From Cladorhizidae sp. MBARI D1340-BT2 (Eukaryota; Porifera; Demospongiae; Poecilosclerida; Cladorhizidae), in assembly GCA_028752905.1 (NCBI GenBank), contig JAQNBH010000013.1, positions 16,304,302-16,368,301 of the forward strand: a DNA stretch of 64,000 bases, written 5' to 3'. Within the stretch, counting starts at the first letter, position 1, and every line of letters begins with the position of its first letter. The notes below the pieces were generated by a model. The model searched no databases, was not told the DNA's origin, and worked only from the letters and a program-made list of their open reading frames with translations. Positions 9,870 to 21,936 of this stretch are shown piece after piece. The position numbers were made by a program, and so were the translations under genes.

Positions 9870-11280
9870 ATAAATTTCATGGATCATTGGGTTGGTTTAT
9901 GTTGCCTGTTTCTTACCTTTGCGGAGGATTCAAGGCATGCTCGATGTGTTTTCCCGATAAAAAGTGGCTGAAGTAACCATTTATTATCATAAGAAGCTGC
10001 TAAAGTGAGTCTTAACTGATATAATTATAACCTTTGTTTTTCTGCAAAAATTCAAGGCCATCCTTGGAATGTTTTTCAGTCAAAATCAGCTGACATTGTT
10101 TAGGATTCTAAAAAGTGAGTTTTAGCTAAGATATAAACTTTGTTTTTTGTCCATCATTTTAAAATAGGCGTCAAAACAATATAGGGAGTGCTACCACATT
10201 CCCAATAGACATAGAGATACGCCATGCCTGGCTATACCATGTCTACTTTCAATTCCCCACTGAGGGCTCAGTTGCTCTCCAAATCAATTGTCATGAAATA
10301 AATTCAAGAACTTACTATGCTTAGACCTAACTTAAACATGACAGGCTGACAGTCTGGTAGCATATCTTACTTATCTACATGCTGCGTGCAAGACTATACA
10401 GTTGGTAAGCAAGGGTCAAATCAGTATAGACAGCAAGGGTCAAATCAGTATACACAGTGAAAGGGATGGTTCACCAACATCTTTATGACATCATTAGCAT
10501 ATGCAATATTTATATGCATGAAATAATACTCTAATACTTTTTTTACCCGCACACAGTGTATAATTTACTACCAGAAAACTCATTTCCCATGCATTGCAAC
10601 GACAAACAAAGCCATTTTCATAAATTTAGCACCAGCTACCTACGCACATACCTAACTTTGTCAAATATGTTCTCCATAATTTTACTATCAGCAGATTCCA
10701 AACTGTCCAATGCATTGTAAAAATTAATCCGGTTCTAGATTCAGCGCTAATTCCTTTCTCTCCTCAGCTAAACACATGATAATTGGTAAAGGGTATTCAA
10801 TGTCATAGACACACTGGTGCATGAGCTACGTGTAACTGAGCGGAGTCAGCAAGCAGATCATTTTCATTGTTGTGGCAATGGTTAACACCTTCAACAACAC
10901 TAAGTAACTGAATACTTATAATGCATGTATACCGGTCATGAGATTATTAATATTCATGAGACAACAGATCTGAGTCACCAACAGTTCTACACTTTTCTCA
11001 CCAGGAAATGATTCCTCAAAAGTTGCTACTTTCAATAAAAACTGGTAACCACTTATGTGTCTATGTTTATTAATGATGCGTAAAAAGCACATGTATCTGA
11101 AATAGTAACATATTGTAGAGACCTTTCAACCTCGCTTAGCACATAAAATCATACATTAGACCATTGCCTCTCCTGTTAGCAAGAACCCCAGCTAGCCATG
11201 TAGACTATATATAACCAAATTCTCCAAGAGCACCGAGCCATTGCTGAGCCAGTAAAGCAACAAGGAGTTGGTCAATAGGA
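9870..11280. other. no gene recognised; small direct repeat
   Basis: A 24-bp direct repeat (CAAGGGTCAAATCAGTATA..) sits at 10410-10433 and 10434-10457. A diffuse repeat of 'taaagtgagt(c/t)tta..' lies at 10000 and 10115. No coding similarity was found. Confidence 0.4.
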
Positions 11281-11289
11281 GTGCCGACA

Positions 11290-12470
11290 AGAGTTCATGC
11301 CTAATGTATAGAGTCTCTCAATCCGCAATGGGCTGGACACTTGTTGGACAGAAGCATTTACCAACGAATAACCTATGACTACACACCTTCTTTAGTCAAA
11401 TGCATCAACCACCACGTCGAAAGACTGTGGCAAAATGATTGGGTGGTCAAGAAAACCAGAGAGGGCCTGACCATGGTAGGGAGGTGCGCAATGTATGTAT
11501 TCCTAAAAAAAGCCCACAAAACACCCATGTCGGTCGGAGCATCATTGTTCTGGACCCACTGGGTCTATCTAGATGGTTGGACATTATTACGAAGCCAGCC
11601 CTTGGAATTGTAGCTAGCCACCTTAGGGACTCGCCCACTTTCTCTCGAAATTGGATGTGGTCAGAGTCCCTGATCATGGATTGTTAGTAGCCATAGATGT
11701 CACCAGTCTATATATCAATGTCCCCCAGAGAGCATAGCAAAAGTCACGGGTTTGAAATATAGGTACCCGTTGGCCTCAGAGTCTGTCTTGTCACAACAAT
11801 GACAATAGTGTTGGAACATAACATCTTCTCTTTCAACAACCTCATGTCAGACACATTAGGGAAACTGCCATGGGCACTAGGTTTGCTCCAACATTTGCCG
11901 CCATCTTCATAGGAATGTTGGAAAAAGAATTTTTGGAAAACCAGGCCCAGGCCTTTGGTGTGGTGGAGATATCTAGATGATATCTTTATGATCTGGTGCA
12001 TGGCAGAGACTCTGTTCGGCAGATCTTGATGGCTTTGAATGCCTTTCACCATGACCTTTGACATTTCTGAACAATCTGTATTTCTGGATGTGCAGGTTTA
12101 TAAGTGTAGTACGTTTTCCAACTCTAGACACCCGACTCTACTTCAAAAAGGATTTTTATTTTTAGTACAGTACTTGCATTACGCCTCATGCCACCCCAAG
12201 TATACTCTTAAGGGAATCCTTATGGGTTAAGGCCACCAGGCCACTGAGGGCTGCCTCTGATGCCATGAAATTCCAAACCACTACGAGACTCTTGGCAAAG
12301 CAATTCAAAATGAGAGGCTACCCGGACAGACTAATAAAGGAAACCTTTGAGTACATTTCTTATTCCATGCGTAACAGGTACCCGAGTGATGAGCAGGCAC
12401 AACATACGACTAACAGAAGCAGACTGTTGTCCCTTTGGTGGCCAAATATTGTCTCCAACTAGACCTAAGG
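11290..12470 (+). pseudogene. Penelope-like element reverse transcriptase, broken
   Basis: Fragments in order are QRITYDYTPSLVKCINHHV, then GLLVAIDVTSLYINVPQ (RT motif A with catalytic Asp), AMGTRFAPTFAAIFIGMLE (motif B) and a YLDDIFMIW-type motif C. Next come VFLDVQVYKCSTF, YLHYASCHPKYTLKGI and LAKQFKMRGYPDRLIKETF. This is the PLE reverse transcriptase plus thumb ('FLDxxVxK...YLHYSSCHPKHT....RGYP'). The frame changes at least five times, so the copy is dead. A GIY-YIG endonuclease was not recognised. Confidence 0.8.
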
Positions 12471-13140
12471 TAAATTATAAAGCAACTGAACAGTGTAGAC
12501 ATCAGCTGGTTGGTGGAGGTTACTTTGGCCTTCAACCCAGCCAACAAAACGGTTGGAAACCGGTTGGCAGCACAGTCAACTGATGGAACTCTAGAACAAC
12601 CACCTACCACCCAGGAAGTACCTCACAAATTCTCTATCCTCAAAGCTAGCCGCCACCCAGTAGCCACAGTTGCAACCATGTCTATGACTAGATACATGTG
12701 TTGTGGTAGTCACTTTTTGGGTTCCCTCTTTACTCTTTATCATGAGAGAGTCAGTTAGAGTGCCATAGGTCGGGGCCTTGGAAAAGAAAACAGAAACATT
12801 TTGGCTACAAATAGGTGTGGGAGACGTTAAAATTGACTGCGTTTGCTGTAAAAATAATATCAATTCAAAGAAACTAGATTTCTACTATCCACAAACATCT
12901 CCATGTTGATAACAATAAGCTACCTGTGTATAAAATGAAAAATACACACCGGAAGTGGATTAGGAAAACCACACCCTTCCAAGAAAAACCTGCCAAGCAC
13001 ACGCATGGAATATAAATATGTGAAGGAAGTCTTTTGCTAGAATTCTAGAGTGCTAGATACCTTGCTGGAGATGATAAGCTCTATCTAAAACCTACAAGTC
13101 GGACGCAGGAAGAAAACAAAGAAGATTATAAAGAGGGAAG
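12470..13140 (+). mobile_element. Penelope-like element 3' region, direct arm
   Basis: This stretch matches, in reverse complement, 16235-16905. Shared words include 'tccacaaaca(c/t)ctccatgttg', 'accggtttcc', 'agaagtgga' and 'cacactcttcca'. It follows the RT remnant directly, so it is taken as the 3' part of the same element. Its frame near 12510 has a clean stretch (LAFNPANKTVGNRLAAQSTD) of unknown role. Confidence 0.6.
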
Positions 13141-13269
13141 GGGTCGTCAGCAGCAACGGTTATAGATATGTATCATTCGTTACGTTTTTGGTTCCTCTAC
13201 CTAGTTACGGACCACTTACAGTGATACAAGAGAGGTAGGCCAGAGATTGTAGTTTGCTGTTAGCATTTT

Positions 13270-13800
13270 TGTTATGCCTCCAATACTGGCTGGGGTTGCT
13301 GATGGTGGAGGAGAATATACTATGCCTCGTATGTAGCTGATCCGCCTGGTAACCACCAAGTCAGGACCTGATACTCCGGCACAACTCCGTCAAGGATGCA
13401 CTTTTTTAGCTGCCCAGTCAGCTACCTTGGCGCTCCAGAAGGAAATGCCTGCCCTGATTCCTGGTTCCTGCAGCTGCCCGGTTGTGATCCCTATCTCGAG
13501 GAGAGGTTTACCAGTAGCTTTGGATATCACTGTCAAATCTACCTTCCAGAGGTGGACCCAAAGAAGAGTCGGTTATCACTAAGGGTCATGCTCTCTCTAT
13601 GGGCCATGAGAGGAAAATGACCTACAATGCCAAAGCCTGTCATTCACTTGTGGTGTCCTTCTCTCCAATGGTAGTTGAATCCCTGGGAGGCTAGGGGGAT
13701 GAGGTTACCAAAGGAGGCAGGGTCAAAGGCTAGGCATTCCACCAGCCGAAACAACTTGATACTTGTTGCTATTGGCGAGGGAACTCATCTCTCTGGATGA
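13270..13800 (+). pseudogene. non-LTR retrotransposon C-terminal fragment
   Basis: Frames give TFLAAQSATLALQKEMPALI, then CQIYLPEVDP and VVSFSPMVVESLGGWGDEV. The last phrase matches the 'F.PMV.E..GGWG' motif near the C-terminus of RT ORFs from several LINE lineages, downstream of the polymerase. Stops and shifts break it. The RT domain itself is absent here. Confidence 0.5.
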
Positions 13801-14049
13801 AACGGCTCCCCATCCACGAGCTCCTAATGTATTGGCATCATCTCACTTTATTAACTTTGGGTCAACAATTTTTCTATGTTAGTATTACTTAGGTATTTTC
13901 CTCTCTCACGTGATTGTATTGATTGATGCATGTGGGTGTTATATTGAACGTTTCTGTCTTTTTTTAGTCTTTTGTCAGTTTTGCATAATTATGCAAGATG
14001 TTTATGACAAAATGGTCTAAAGGTGGACCAGCGACGTTGAAGCACTATC

Positions 14050-15075
14050 AAGACTGAAGTTTTAAATAATGCCCCACATTGGCTGCCCTATCGATGATTG
14101 CGATTGGAAGTCTGAGGATCTAGATGCCGCCTTTGCTGTGGTTGCCATGGTGTCTCTACAGATCCATGCTGACAATGTACACCAGACAGGTTTGATTGAG
14201 CCACTAGAGTCATTATCTCAGGAAAGAGTATCACCCTATGATAGCACCCTCTACTTCTCCTGAGACTAGCGGCCGGTTTCGGGTAGTCTTCTGGCCTGTC
14301 GGCCATGCCAGTTGAGACGGGTACTTCTATCGAACCATATCCATGAATCTTCGATAATAGTTTGACAGGCCAAGGAACACCCTCATCTCCTTCTTTCGCC
14401 TAGGTCCGGTGTACTTCTGGATGGCCTCAATTTTTGCCTGTAATGGTCTTACTTGTCCTCGGTCTACTCGGTGGCCAGGCAATGGCAGTCAGATCTTGCC
14501 ACGTGACATTTTGAGTCTTGAATGTCAGTTCCAGTTCTCACAGTCAGATTAGTATGGCCTCCAGGTGGAACAAGTGTTCGTTCAACATCAGAGTGAAAAA
14601 ACAATATCGTCAATATAGGCTGCAGTGAATGAAACCATGTCTGCCAGCGCTGCATTTAACATTCGCTGAAATAATGAGGGGTGATGAATGCTGTTTTCGG
14701 AATCAAGAAGTGATGTACCAGAACCTGGTAATACACCCTTGCTAGTCCAAAATTGTGAGGAATCATTCTCTTGCGTTCATCGACCCTAGGTAGTGAAAAT
14801 GGGTCCAGTTTGGTGATTCCATTTAGTCACCTGCAGTCAACACACAGTCTCACTCCTCTGTCTGCCATGGCGACTAGCACTACTGGTGATATCCATGGGT
14901 TTCCCGATGGTCGAACCAATCCATTTTCCAATAGTGTCTTAACTTCTGCCTCCAGCTTCCTTTGCTTGTCTGCTGGCATTTGGTAGGGTGGTTGACTTAG
15001 TAGGTTGGCATATCCTGTTTCTATTCGTATTTCTTGGCCTGCAGTACAAGCCTGGTCTCTTCTTGAAGCGAGCAC
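14050..15075 (-). pseudogene. gypsy reverse transcriptase, broken; copy B
   Basis: From high to low coordinate come EIRIETGYANLLSQPPYQMP, then LLENGLVRPSGNPWISPVVL, RLCVDCR, KTAFITPHYFSE, AAYIDDIVFS (the YxDD catalytic box near 14600) and RGQVRPLQAKIEAIQKY, RVFLGLSNYYRRFM (connection region, near 14300). These are standard Ty3/gypsy RT motifs in order. Stops and frame changes lie between them. It follows directly on an integrase remnant (15240-15740), on the same strand. Confidence 0.85.
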
Positions 15076-15239
15076 TGTGTTTCTGCATCAGCTGCTGCAG
15101 TTTCTCTTTGTCTCCCTGCTATAGGTTCTCTGCTTCTATTTCTGGTAGACTTCTCCTTCCTCCACTTTAAAGCAGTCAGACATCTCTCTCTCCAAGATCT
15201 CGCTTGCATCCAATGCTGGGGAATTATAAGATAATGGGC

Positions 15240-15740
15240 CTTTTTACCTTTCTCCAGGGATGCTCCAACATGTCGAGTTCATAGGTTGTCTCATCACATT
15301 TTCACATCACTTGGTAGTGTTCATTCCACTCAGGGAGACTCTGTCCTTTAGGTGAAGTCCTCAGCAAGACCAGATCTCCTGGCTGAAATATCCTTTTTGG
15401 TGTTTGTATTTAGATTTTTGTTCCTCCCTCTGCAGTTCCTCGAATTGATCATGCACAATGGTTACAAATTCTGGAGAGGTTCCCTGATCAGCCTCCCATA
15501 GAGCAGCTTGGAATGGTGAAACCAGTAGATTCATGTGGTGATCTTCGGTATTCCTCTAGCACATGTGATAGAGCCAAGTCACATTGACCGTTCCATACTT
15601 TTACAGTCATTTAACATGGATTTGAGCACCATGTTGGACCATTCCACCTTTCCACCAATCTGTCTCCTCCCGGGTGGTATAGTGGACCCGTCACTCCTAG
15701 TGACTGGTACAGCTTCCATCAAGTCATAGTGACTGGTACA
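15240..15740 (-). pseudogene. gypsy integrase core end and GPY region; copy B
   Basis: On minus: LYQSLGVTGPLYHPGGDRLV ending in ERWNG (the catalytic Glu of D,D-35-E integrases), then LALSHVLEEYRRSPHESTGF, FQPGDLVLLRTSPKG, PEWNEHYQVM and TTYELDMLEHP. This is the end of the integrase core plus the GPY/F module. It lies immediately upstream of RT in transcription order, which is opposite to most Ty3/gypsy elements. In-frame stops make it non-functional. Confidence 0.8.
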
Positions 15741-15940
15741 GCTTCTTCATCCAGAACGAAACAGGCACGGAACAACTAAAATTGCCGGAACAGGAGTCGT
15801 CGAAGCGAGACAGCATGATCAATACGTGATAAGATGATTTGTCATTTTTCCATATAAAGAGAACCACTGAGAAAGATTGACTTTGTTTAGATTACGTCAT
15901 CCAGGAAACACTGCAAACATACCTGACCTTACCCGTGACT

Positions 15941-16198
15941 GACTATAAATAGACGCAATATTTGTATGTTGTCATTTTTGCTGTTTTTGCACATGTCTAC
16001 CAGGGTAAGACAACAACCACTGAGGGCCAGAACAAAACTCCTAGGGCTAGGACTTTTGTAGACATGTATTAATGTTGTAATGCTGTGGTGGGTGCCAAAA
16101 TAGGAAAAAATATTTCGGCCTGTGTTTGGCTTTTCTCAGTGAAAAAAACCCAGCAAAAATGACAACACACAAATATTGTGAGTCTCTATTTATTGGTT
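15941..16198. mobile_element. inverted-repeat terminal element (Penelope-associated)
   Basis: Arms of about 48 bp (15941-15988 and 16143-16198) are inverted copies around 'caatatttgt.tgttgtcatt' with a ~150-bp spacer, and both carry a TATAAATA/ATAAATA-type word. The minus strand spacer contains CTGAGA..GCC..GGCCGAAA, reminiscent of a hammerhead core with one base lost. It abuts the inverted Penelope 3' arm at 16.2-16.9 kb. Confidence 0.5.
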
Positions 16199-16234
16199 AC
16201 AGTTTCTGACATTTGTGGGCATGGTTTCTTTCAT

Positions 16235-16905
16235 CCTTTGAACTGTGTGTGTCTTGGATCATGACTTTTCTATTTTCCTCTATATAATCTTTTTGAAAAC
16301 TTTTCTGTGTCTTACTTGTACATTTTAGAAGGGGATGGCATCTCCAACAAGGTGTCCAGGACTCTATTAGTTCAGAGGGATGCTTATTTATGTTCCTTGT
16401 GTGTGTTTGGGTTGTGTTGCTGGAAGAGTGTGGCTTGCGTATTCCACTTCTGGTATGTGCTTTTCGGTTGAGAATATTTATTGCACATGCAGCTTGTTGT
16501 TATCAACATGGAGGTGTTTGTGGATAGTGGAAATTTAGTTTCTTTGTTTTGAGTAACAGCAAACAGGCTATGATATATGAAGCCTTAAACTTAAATGCAA
16601 AGCCATTGCATTTGTGGAGGCAATGACATTGACGATCCCATACGCAAAATGTTTCTTTTGAAAGGCCCCGACTGTGTGGAACTCTAACTGAAACTCTCGT
16701 GATGGATAGAGCAAAGTATGCTCTCTCGGAACACAAAAGATGTCTATCTAAACTACAACAAATGTATCATCTAGTCACAGACATGTTCCAGTTGTTGACT
16801 TTTCTGCCAACCGGTTTCCAACCATTTCGTTGGCGGTGGAGGCCAAATTGACCATCTCCACCAACCAGCTGATTTCTACACTGTTCAGTTGCTTTCTAGT
16901 CTAGT
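16235..16905 (-). mobile_element. Penelope-like element 3' region, inverted arm
   Basis: Reverse complement of this stretch aligns with 12470-13140 over nearly its whole length. It ends beside the start of the hAT remnant, at the shared phrase 'tagt(c)tagttggagacaa'. No intact ORF is visible. Confidence 0.6.
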
Positions 16906-17830
16906 TGGAGACAACTGAAGTCTTAAGTGACATTGGTGAAGTGCTGAGTAAGAAGCACAAGGAAGAGAAGGCTTTCAACAGAAAGATCTTAACAAAATAT
17001 AGAGAACATCAGATTTCATGCCCATCAAGGTTTGCCCTTCAGAAATCTCGACGGCAAATTTCATGCAATTGCTACTCCTATGAAGTTTGGACAATCCAAA
17101 TATTGTTTTGGATAAAGAAAAAGTAATCCATACCTTAAGTCCGTCTAATAATAATGGCACTTCATATAATTAGAGGGGCGAGTAAGAATTTGTGTAAGAG
17201 TAGATGTTTCTCTATCATGGCAGCTGAATGTACTGACATTTAACAAGGAACAGTTTATAATCTGTATCAGTGGGTTGTTGATGACCTTGCAGCCATGAGA
17301 ATTTTGTTGGGTTATATGAGGTGGAGAACATCTGTGTTGACACCCTTGTCCATGCCATCAACTTCTGTTAGTTTGCATGAACCATGAACCTGATCCTTGC
17401 TAAGCGTCAATGCCAATGCTATGATGGGCATCAAACATGAGTGGCAGGAGAAATGATGTGTCTACACAGATTTAGTCTGAGGAAGTGTCTGTACACACAT
17501 TGTTATAGACATGCTTTGAATCTTGCTGTTGGAGGTGCCATGAGCAAAGGCTAATGAGGCTTTAGACAGACATTTGATATTTGTAAACTTGTCAAGTGTT
17601 CTCCCAAACGCAATGCTGCTTTTGGTATTGATGAAGATTTTCCTGTTGGTGTTGGTATAAGGAAATTCAGCCACACCTGATGGACTATCAGAGGTGAGTC
17701 AATCAGCAACATCATTGGCAACTTTAATGTGCTGTGGGATGAAGGTCAACAGAAAACTGTTACACTGAAGAAAATTATCTGCGGTGTCTGTGACAAGGGT
17801 AACACATTTTTATAAGTAGTTGTGCTGTGA
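16905..17830 (+). pseudogene. hAT-superfamily (ZMYM1/DUF4371-like) transposase remnant
   Basis: In order across frames: GEVLSKKHKEEKAFNRKILT, DGKFHAIATPMKFG with SLDNPNIVLDKEK, HIIRGASKNLCKS, IMAAECTDI, QWVVDDLAAMRI, THCYRHALNLAVGGA and KCSPKRNAAFGIDED. This follows the order of hAT-like transposases related to ZMYM1 and TTF-type proteins ('DExTDIS...CYDGA...HCYxHxLNLA...K.SPKR'). The catalytic Asp region and HCxxHxLNLA are recognisable, but at least three frameshifts are present. It would have been a cut-and-paste transposase. Confidence 0.75.
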
Positions 17831-18359
17831 GCCCGCCTCTTCTTTATTTTACCATCAACCAATGCAGCTAGTTAAAGGTTCTTCTCTACCAACGTGACTG
17901 AAGTCCTACTTGCTTACCATGAGCCAGTTGAGATTAAATCACTAACATTTAGAAGGAAGTGCTGGGTGAAATGTGCCTCATTCAGATTGACAACGAATAT
18001 GTCTGGAGTAGTGTACATCACCTTCTGATCTTTGGTAACTTTAACAGTTACAGTGCTTCATTACTTCAACAGCAATATCAATACATAATTACATATGCAT
18101 ATTAATATAATATGATGATGATGAAAGGTGATTACCATTGGTCATAAAATTTTGATGGTAATGATGAGGATAAACTTGCTGATTCTCCAACCACCAATTC
18201 CAATATGTACATTTCGGGAAGCTGTGGGTCACCTGTAGACATGTGGTTTTTGTGTTGTGGGATTTATTTGTAATAGATTAAGCTGCGAATCGAAGTCAGT
18301 TTTACTTGCATCAGCCTGGAGCAGAACATATGCACAAAGTGAGAAATCGGTGTGATGGT
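17830..18359. other. decayed sequence, no gene recognised
   Basis: This may contain further 3' parts of the neighbouring hAT copy, but I could not align any motif. An ATG/GAT-rich patch lies at 18112-18130. Confidence 0.3.
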
Positions 18360-18790
18360 TGAAGCATGAAGGTTGATATTTCTTGTCAGATCTTCTTCTT
18401 ATCAAGACTGTAAGAGATGCTTGGTCCAGTATATAGCAAATAAAAGTAAGTGTTTTTTGTCCATGTCAATATTAATTAAGAATTTAACTGTAGACGAAAG
18501 TAAATATCGTGAACTAAATTTGCAGAAATTATATCAATCAGAAAGTGGAATAGCCCTCATCCCCATACTCAAGTTTGAGCATGTGTACTTGACACCTTTC
18601 TCAAACATTAGGATGGATCTAGCTGCTCAGGTATTTGAACTCCATTAATGTTATGCATAATATGTAATAAAACTGCACATGTTCTTCCTATGTTATGTAT
18701 GGGTCTTCAGTCATTCTATAGCCAAGGCTTTAGATGCTGAAGAAGCTGGGGGAACTGCAACACGTATAAGAATGATTGCCTTAATTTTAT
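18360..18790 (+). pseudogene. P-element/THAP9-like transposase fragment
   Basis: YRELNLQKLYQSESGIALIP, ILKFEHVYLTPFSNIRMDLA, AQVF and, after a short gap, HSIAKALDAEEAGGTATRIR resemble the conserved part of THAP9 and P-element-like transposases ('I..LY.LQ...L....L...HI....MKVKLAAQ.FS.SVA.AL...GC.ATA'). Only about 110 residues survive, split by a stop near 18648. The THAP zinc finger and catalytic Asp residues are not present. Confidence 0.6.
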
Positions 18791-19660
18791 TTAATAAAGC
18801 TGCATTATTATTTTTATAAAACTGCATAAGGTATTTATAAACATAGGTTATGACAGCTAACTTAATAACTCGTGTGATGGCATTCAATATCGATCAGTAC
18901 CATAATAGTAAATATAAATCTAGGGCAATAGTAGGATTTCACTAAGAATGAAGATATAATATACTCCTTCAGACATCATACATAGGCTTGTATATATATC
19001 GTTTCTGCAAACACATAGAATTGACATTTTATCTCAGTCATAGGTTAACTGAACTGCAGCTAGCAAATGAAATGCATGCATACACTATTCCGCTATAAAT
19101 GTTCAGCAAATCCACAAATATTTCTGTTTCTAACCCCATAAAGGAGTTAATGATACATAATGACTGACCATCTCAATTATCAACCCGAATCTCGACATTT
19201 GGACTAGATGCTTCTGTGTATATAGTCTTTATCGGGATGCTAAGACTTGCGTGAGCTTGTTATATACCTATCCACCATGTGCGACAAAGCACACCTGGTG
19301 GACAGCACATGAACCAATTGTGGCAATAATACAACAAAGAAATTTAACATCTGCTAAATCAACATCTGCTTAATCAACACCAAATGGGGGAAAAAAGGGG
19401 GAAAAATGGGGAAAAAATACATATTCTGGATAAACAATTTTTTTCTTAAATAATAATTTTTTATAGGTTAATTAATAATTTAACAAAACAAATAAATAAA
19501 TATATACCCTACACTCCATCCTTCCCTTTCTACAGAGTGCCCAAGTGGTAAACCCCCACCAGTCAAGTGTTTAGGGTTCTTCAATTGGAGATGTGACATA
19601 AATTTCCAGCACCCTAACTTCACAATAGGCCTCACTGAAAAGGATAGGTGACAGACTCCA
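18790..19660. other. no gene; degenerate Penelope terminal motif near 19.17-19.26 kb
   Basis: The segment 19170-19260 read on minus has GTCCAAATGTCGAGAT preceded by an imperfect stem and followed by TTGATAATTGAGA. This is the degenerate form of the signature seen at 6.5 and 40.0 kb. The rest is AT-rich, with A/G runs at 19385-19420. Confidence 0.4.
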
Positions 19661-19678
19661 ACATTTCTCTTCATTCAC

Positions 19679-20880
19679 ATGATTCCTTCACATGATGCAC
19701 TCTTCCTCCTGAAGCATTCCTTTTCCCTCCTCAAATTCCTCTACAACCTAAGGACTTCACCCTGCTACCTTTCTTCTGCTTTGCAGGACTACGACAAGTT
19801 GCTAAAGTCAATTGTAGCAGACATCACCAATATCCATTTCAAGGAAGATGACCTGGTTTGGAGACAAGCTACGCTTCCTGTTAAGTTGGGATGCTTGGGT
19901 ATCAGGTGTGCTGTGGACATCGCCCCTTCTGCTTTTTTGATGTACTGGCCTCCTCCACCCTTGTCAAATGCATAGTTCCTCCTCATCTTCAAGACTCTCC
20001 ACTGCCATATTTGGATGATGCTAAAGACCATTGGTCGGAAGGTTTTGATGGAGATCCTCCTGAAGGCGAGGCCCAACATAGACAGAAGGTCCTGAAGGCG
20101 AGGCTGGGACTTGGCCAAGGCCTCTGATTTAGCTGATTCACTACTAGAGTCAGCTACAGACACAAAAGCCAGAGCCCGTCTGCTTGCCTCTAGAGCTAAA
20201 GAGTCAGGGGCATGGCTCTATTTCTTTATTTGGCCTACGTATGAGTGATGACACCATCAGGATAGCAGTCGGCCTCCGCCTGGGAGCTCCCCTGTGCAGA
20301 CCCCACACCTGTCATATTTGCTGTAAACAGCCTGGGCTTACATGGTCTAAGCTGTCGCAGAAGTGAAGACTGTCACCACCATCACGCTGCAATGAATGAC
20401 ATTGTCCACAGGGCGCTTGCCTCAGCCAGAGTGCCATCTCGGCTGGAGCCTTCTGGTCTTTATCACTCGGATGGAAAGCGACCAGATGGTGTAACAGTGG
20501 TCCTGTGGATGAGAGGAAAGTTGCTAGTGTGTGACGTGACATGCCCTGATATGTTTGCCCATTCATATGCTTCCAATGCCACCAGTACGGCAGGGGCAGT
20601 TGCAGTTTTGGCAGAGGAGAGGAAAAAGGTCAAATATTCCCACCTGGACCCTCCCACGTCTTCAGCCCTATTGCCATTGAGACTTCTGGGGTTTTCGGTC
20701 CCATGACTCTGACACTCCTGAAAAATCATGGCCGCCGCCTAGCCCAGATTACGGGTCAGGAGAGTTCTACCACCTTCCTCATCCAGAGGCTCTCTGTTGC
20801 TGTACAACGTGGTAATGCGGCCTCAGTGTTGGGATCGGCTGATATGTCAACCGCTATGACTTGTTCAACTAATATCATTA
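19679..20880 (+). pseudogene. non-LTR retrotransposon, RT C-terminal half, broken
   Basis: Frames in order: LQDYDKLLKSIVADITNIHF, WRQATLPVKLGCLGIR, RARLLASRAKESGAWL, IRIAVGLRLGAPLCRPHTCH (a C..C..H metal-binding region), NDIVHRALASARVPSRLEPS, GKRPDGVTVV, LLVCDVTCPDMFA, VLAEERKKVKYSHL and SVAVQRGNAASVLGS. This order is a well-known C-terminal module of animal LINE-type RT proteins (post-RT, zinc knuckle, then a nuclease-like domain with RPD and D residues). The RT catalytic core is missing 5', as expected from 5' truncation. At least three frameshifts occur. It ends just before an AT-rich simple repeat, consistent with a LINE 3' end. Confidence 0.75.
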
Positions 20881-20884
20881 CTTT

Positions 20885-21175
20885 AACTTCTTCAACTTAT
20901 ATATATAATAATAATATAAACTGTTTTATAAAAGGAGAAATAAAATAAAAAGAAATAAAAAGTATATAGATAAACATAATAATAATAATAACAACAATGA
21001 TAACAACACCAACACAACAATAATAACTACAAGAACAACAACAACAATAATAATTATATATATATATATTATATATAAATTTCTAATAATGTTAATAATG
21101 AACAAATAAAATAAAATATATTTTTAAATCAAATGATAAAAATATAGTATATAAAAAAATAAAAATAAAAATGTT
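20885..21175. repeat. AT-rich simple repeat (AAT/ACA)
   Basis: Runs of TATA, AAT, AAC and AAATAAAA words follow the 3' end of the LINE fragment and may derive from its tail. Confidence 0.75.
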
Positions 21176-21629
21176 GATATGGAATGATGAAATTATGGTG
21201 GTCATGGTTTCGAGTTCAGACTCTTGAGTAGAGCATCCACCCAGCAGCCAGACAAGTTCTTTACACAATCTCAATTGAACCACTCAAACTTTGGTGCTAT
21301 ATAGACTGATGTGCAATGCCTACTTCACTAGCAGTTCCTTCTGTCTTCTGCCCTTGTCTAAGATGGTGGCTTCCTCCAACAAAATAGGTTCATGCATGTT
21401 CAACAATTGCAGATTTCTCTTTAGCACACTTTTTACAGGCATCCTGATGTGTCTTCATGTCACATTAAAGTACAGTAAAATAGTGTGAAAGCTGCCAAAA
21501 CAGCATCCATCTCACCGCCAATGTGAGGGTGTGGCTGACGCAACTTTGTTCTACCGCGAAGACAACGACAGTAGTGTACCTGCGATAGTTTGGTGCAATA
21601 ACTGTTATATGCACAATGAAGTTTAATAA

Positions 21630-21905
21630 TATTAATATAATATCATACAATAATAATAATAATAACAATAATAATAATAATTTTAATTATAATAATAATA
21701 ATTATAATAATAATAATAACAACACTAATAATAACAAAAAATATATAATAACAATAACATTAACAATAACAACAACAACAATAATAATAAAATAACAATA
21801 ATAATAAAATAATAATAGTAATAATAATGGTAATAATAATAATAACAACAACAATAATAACAACAACATCAACAACAATAATACTACTGATAATGATAAT
21901 AATAA

Positions 21906-21936
<31 letters not shown>

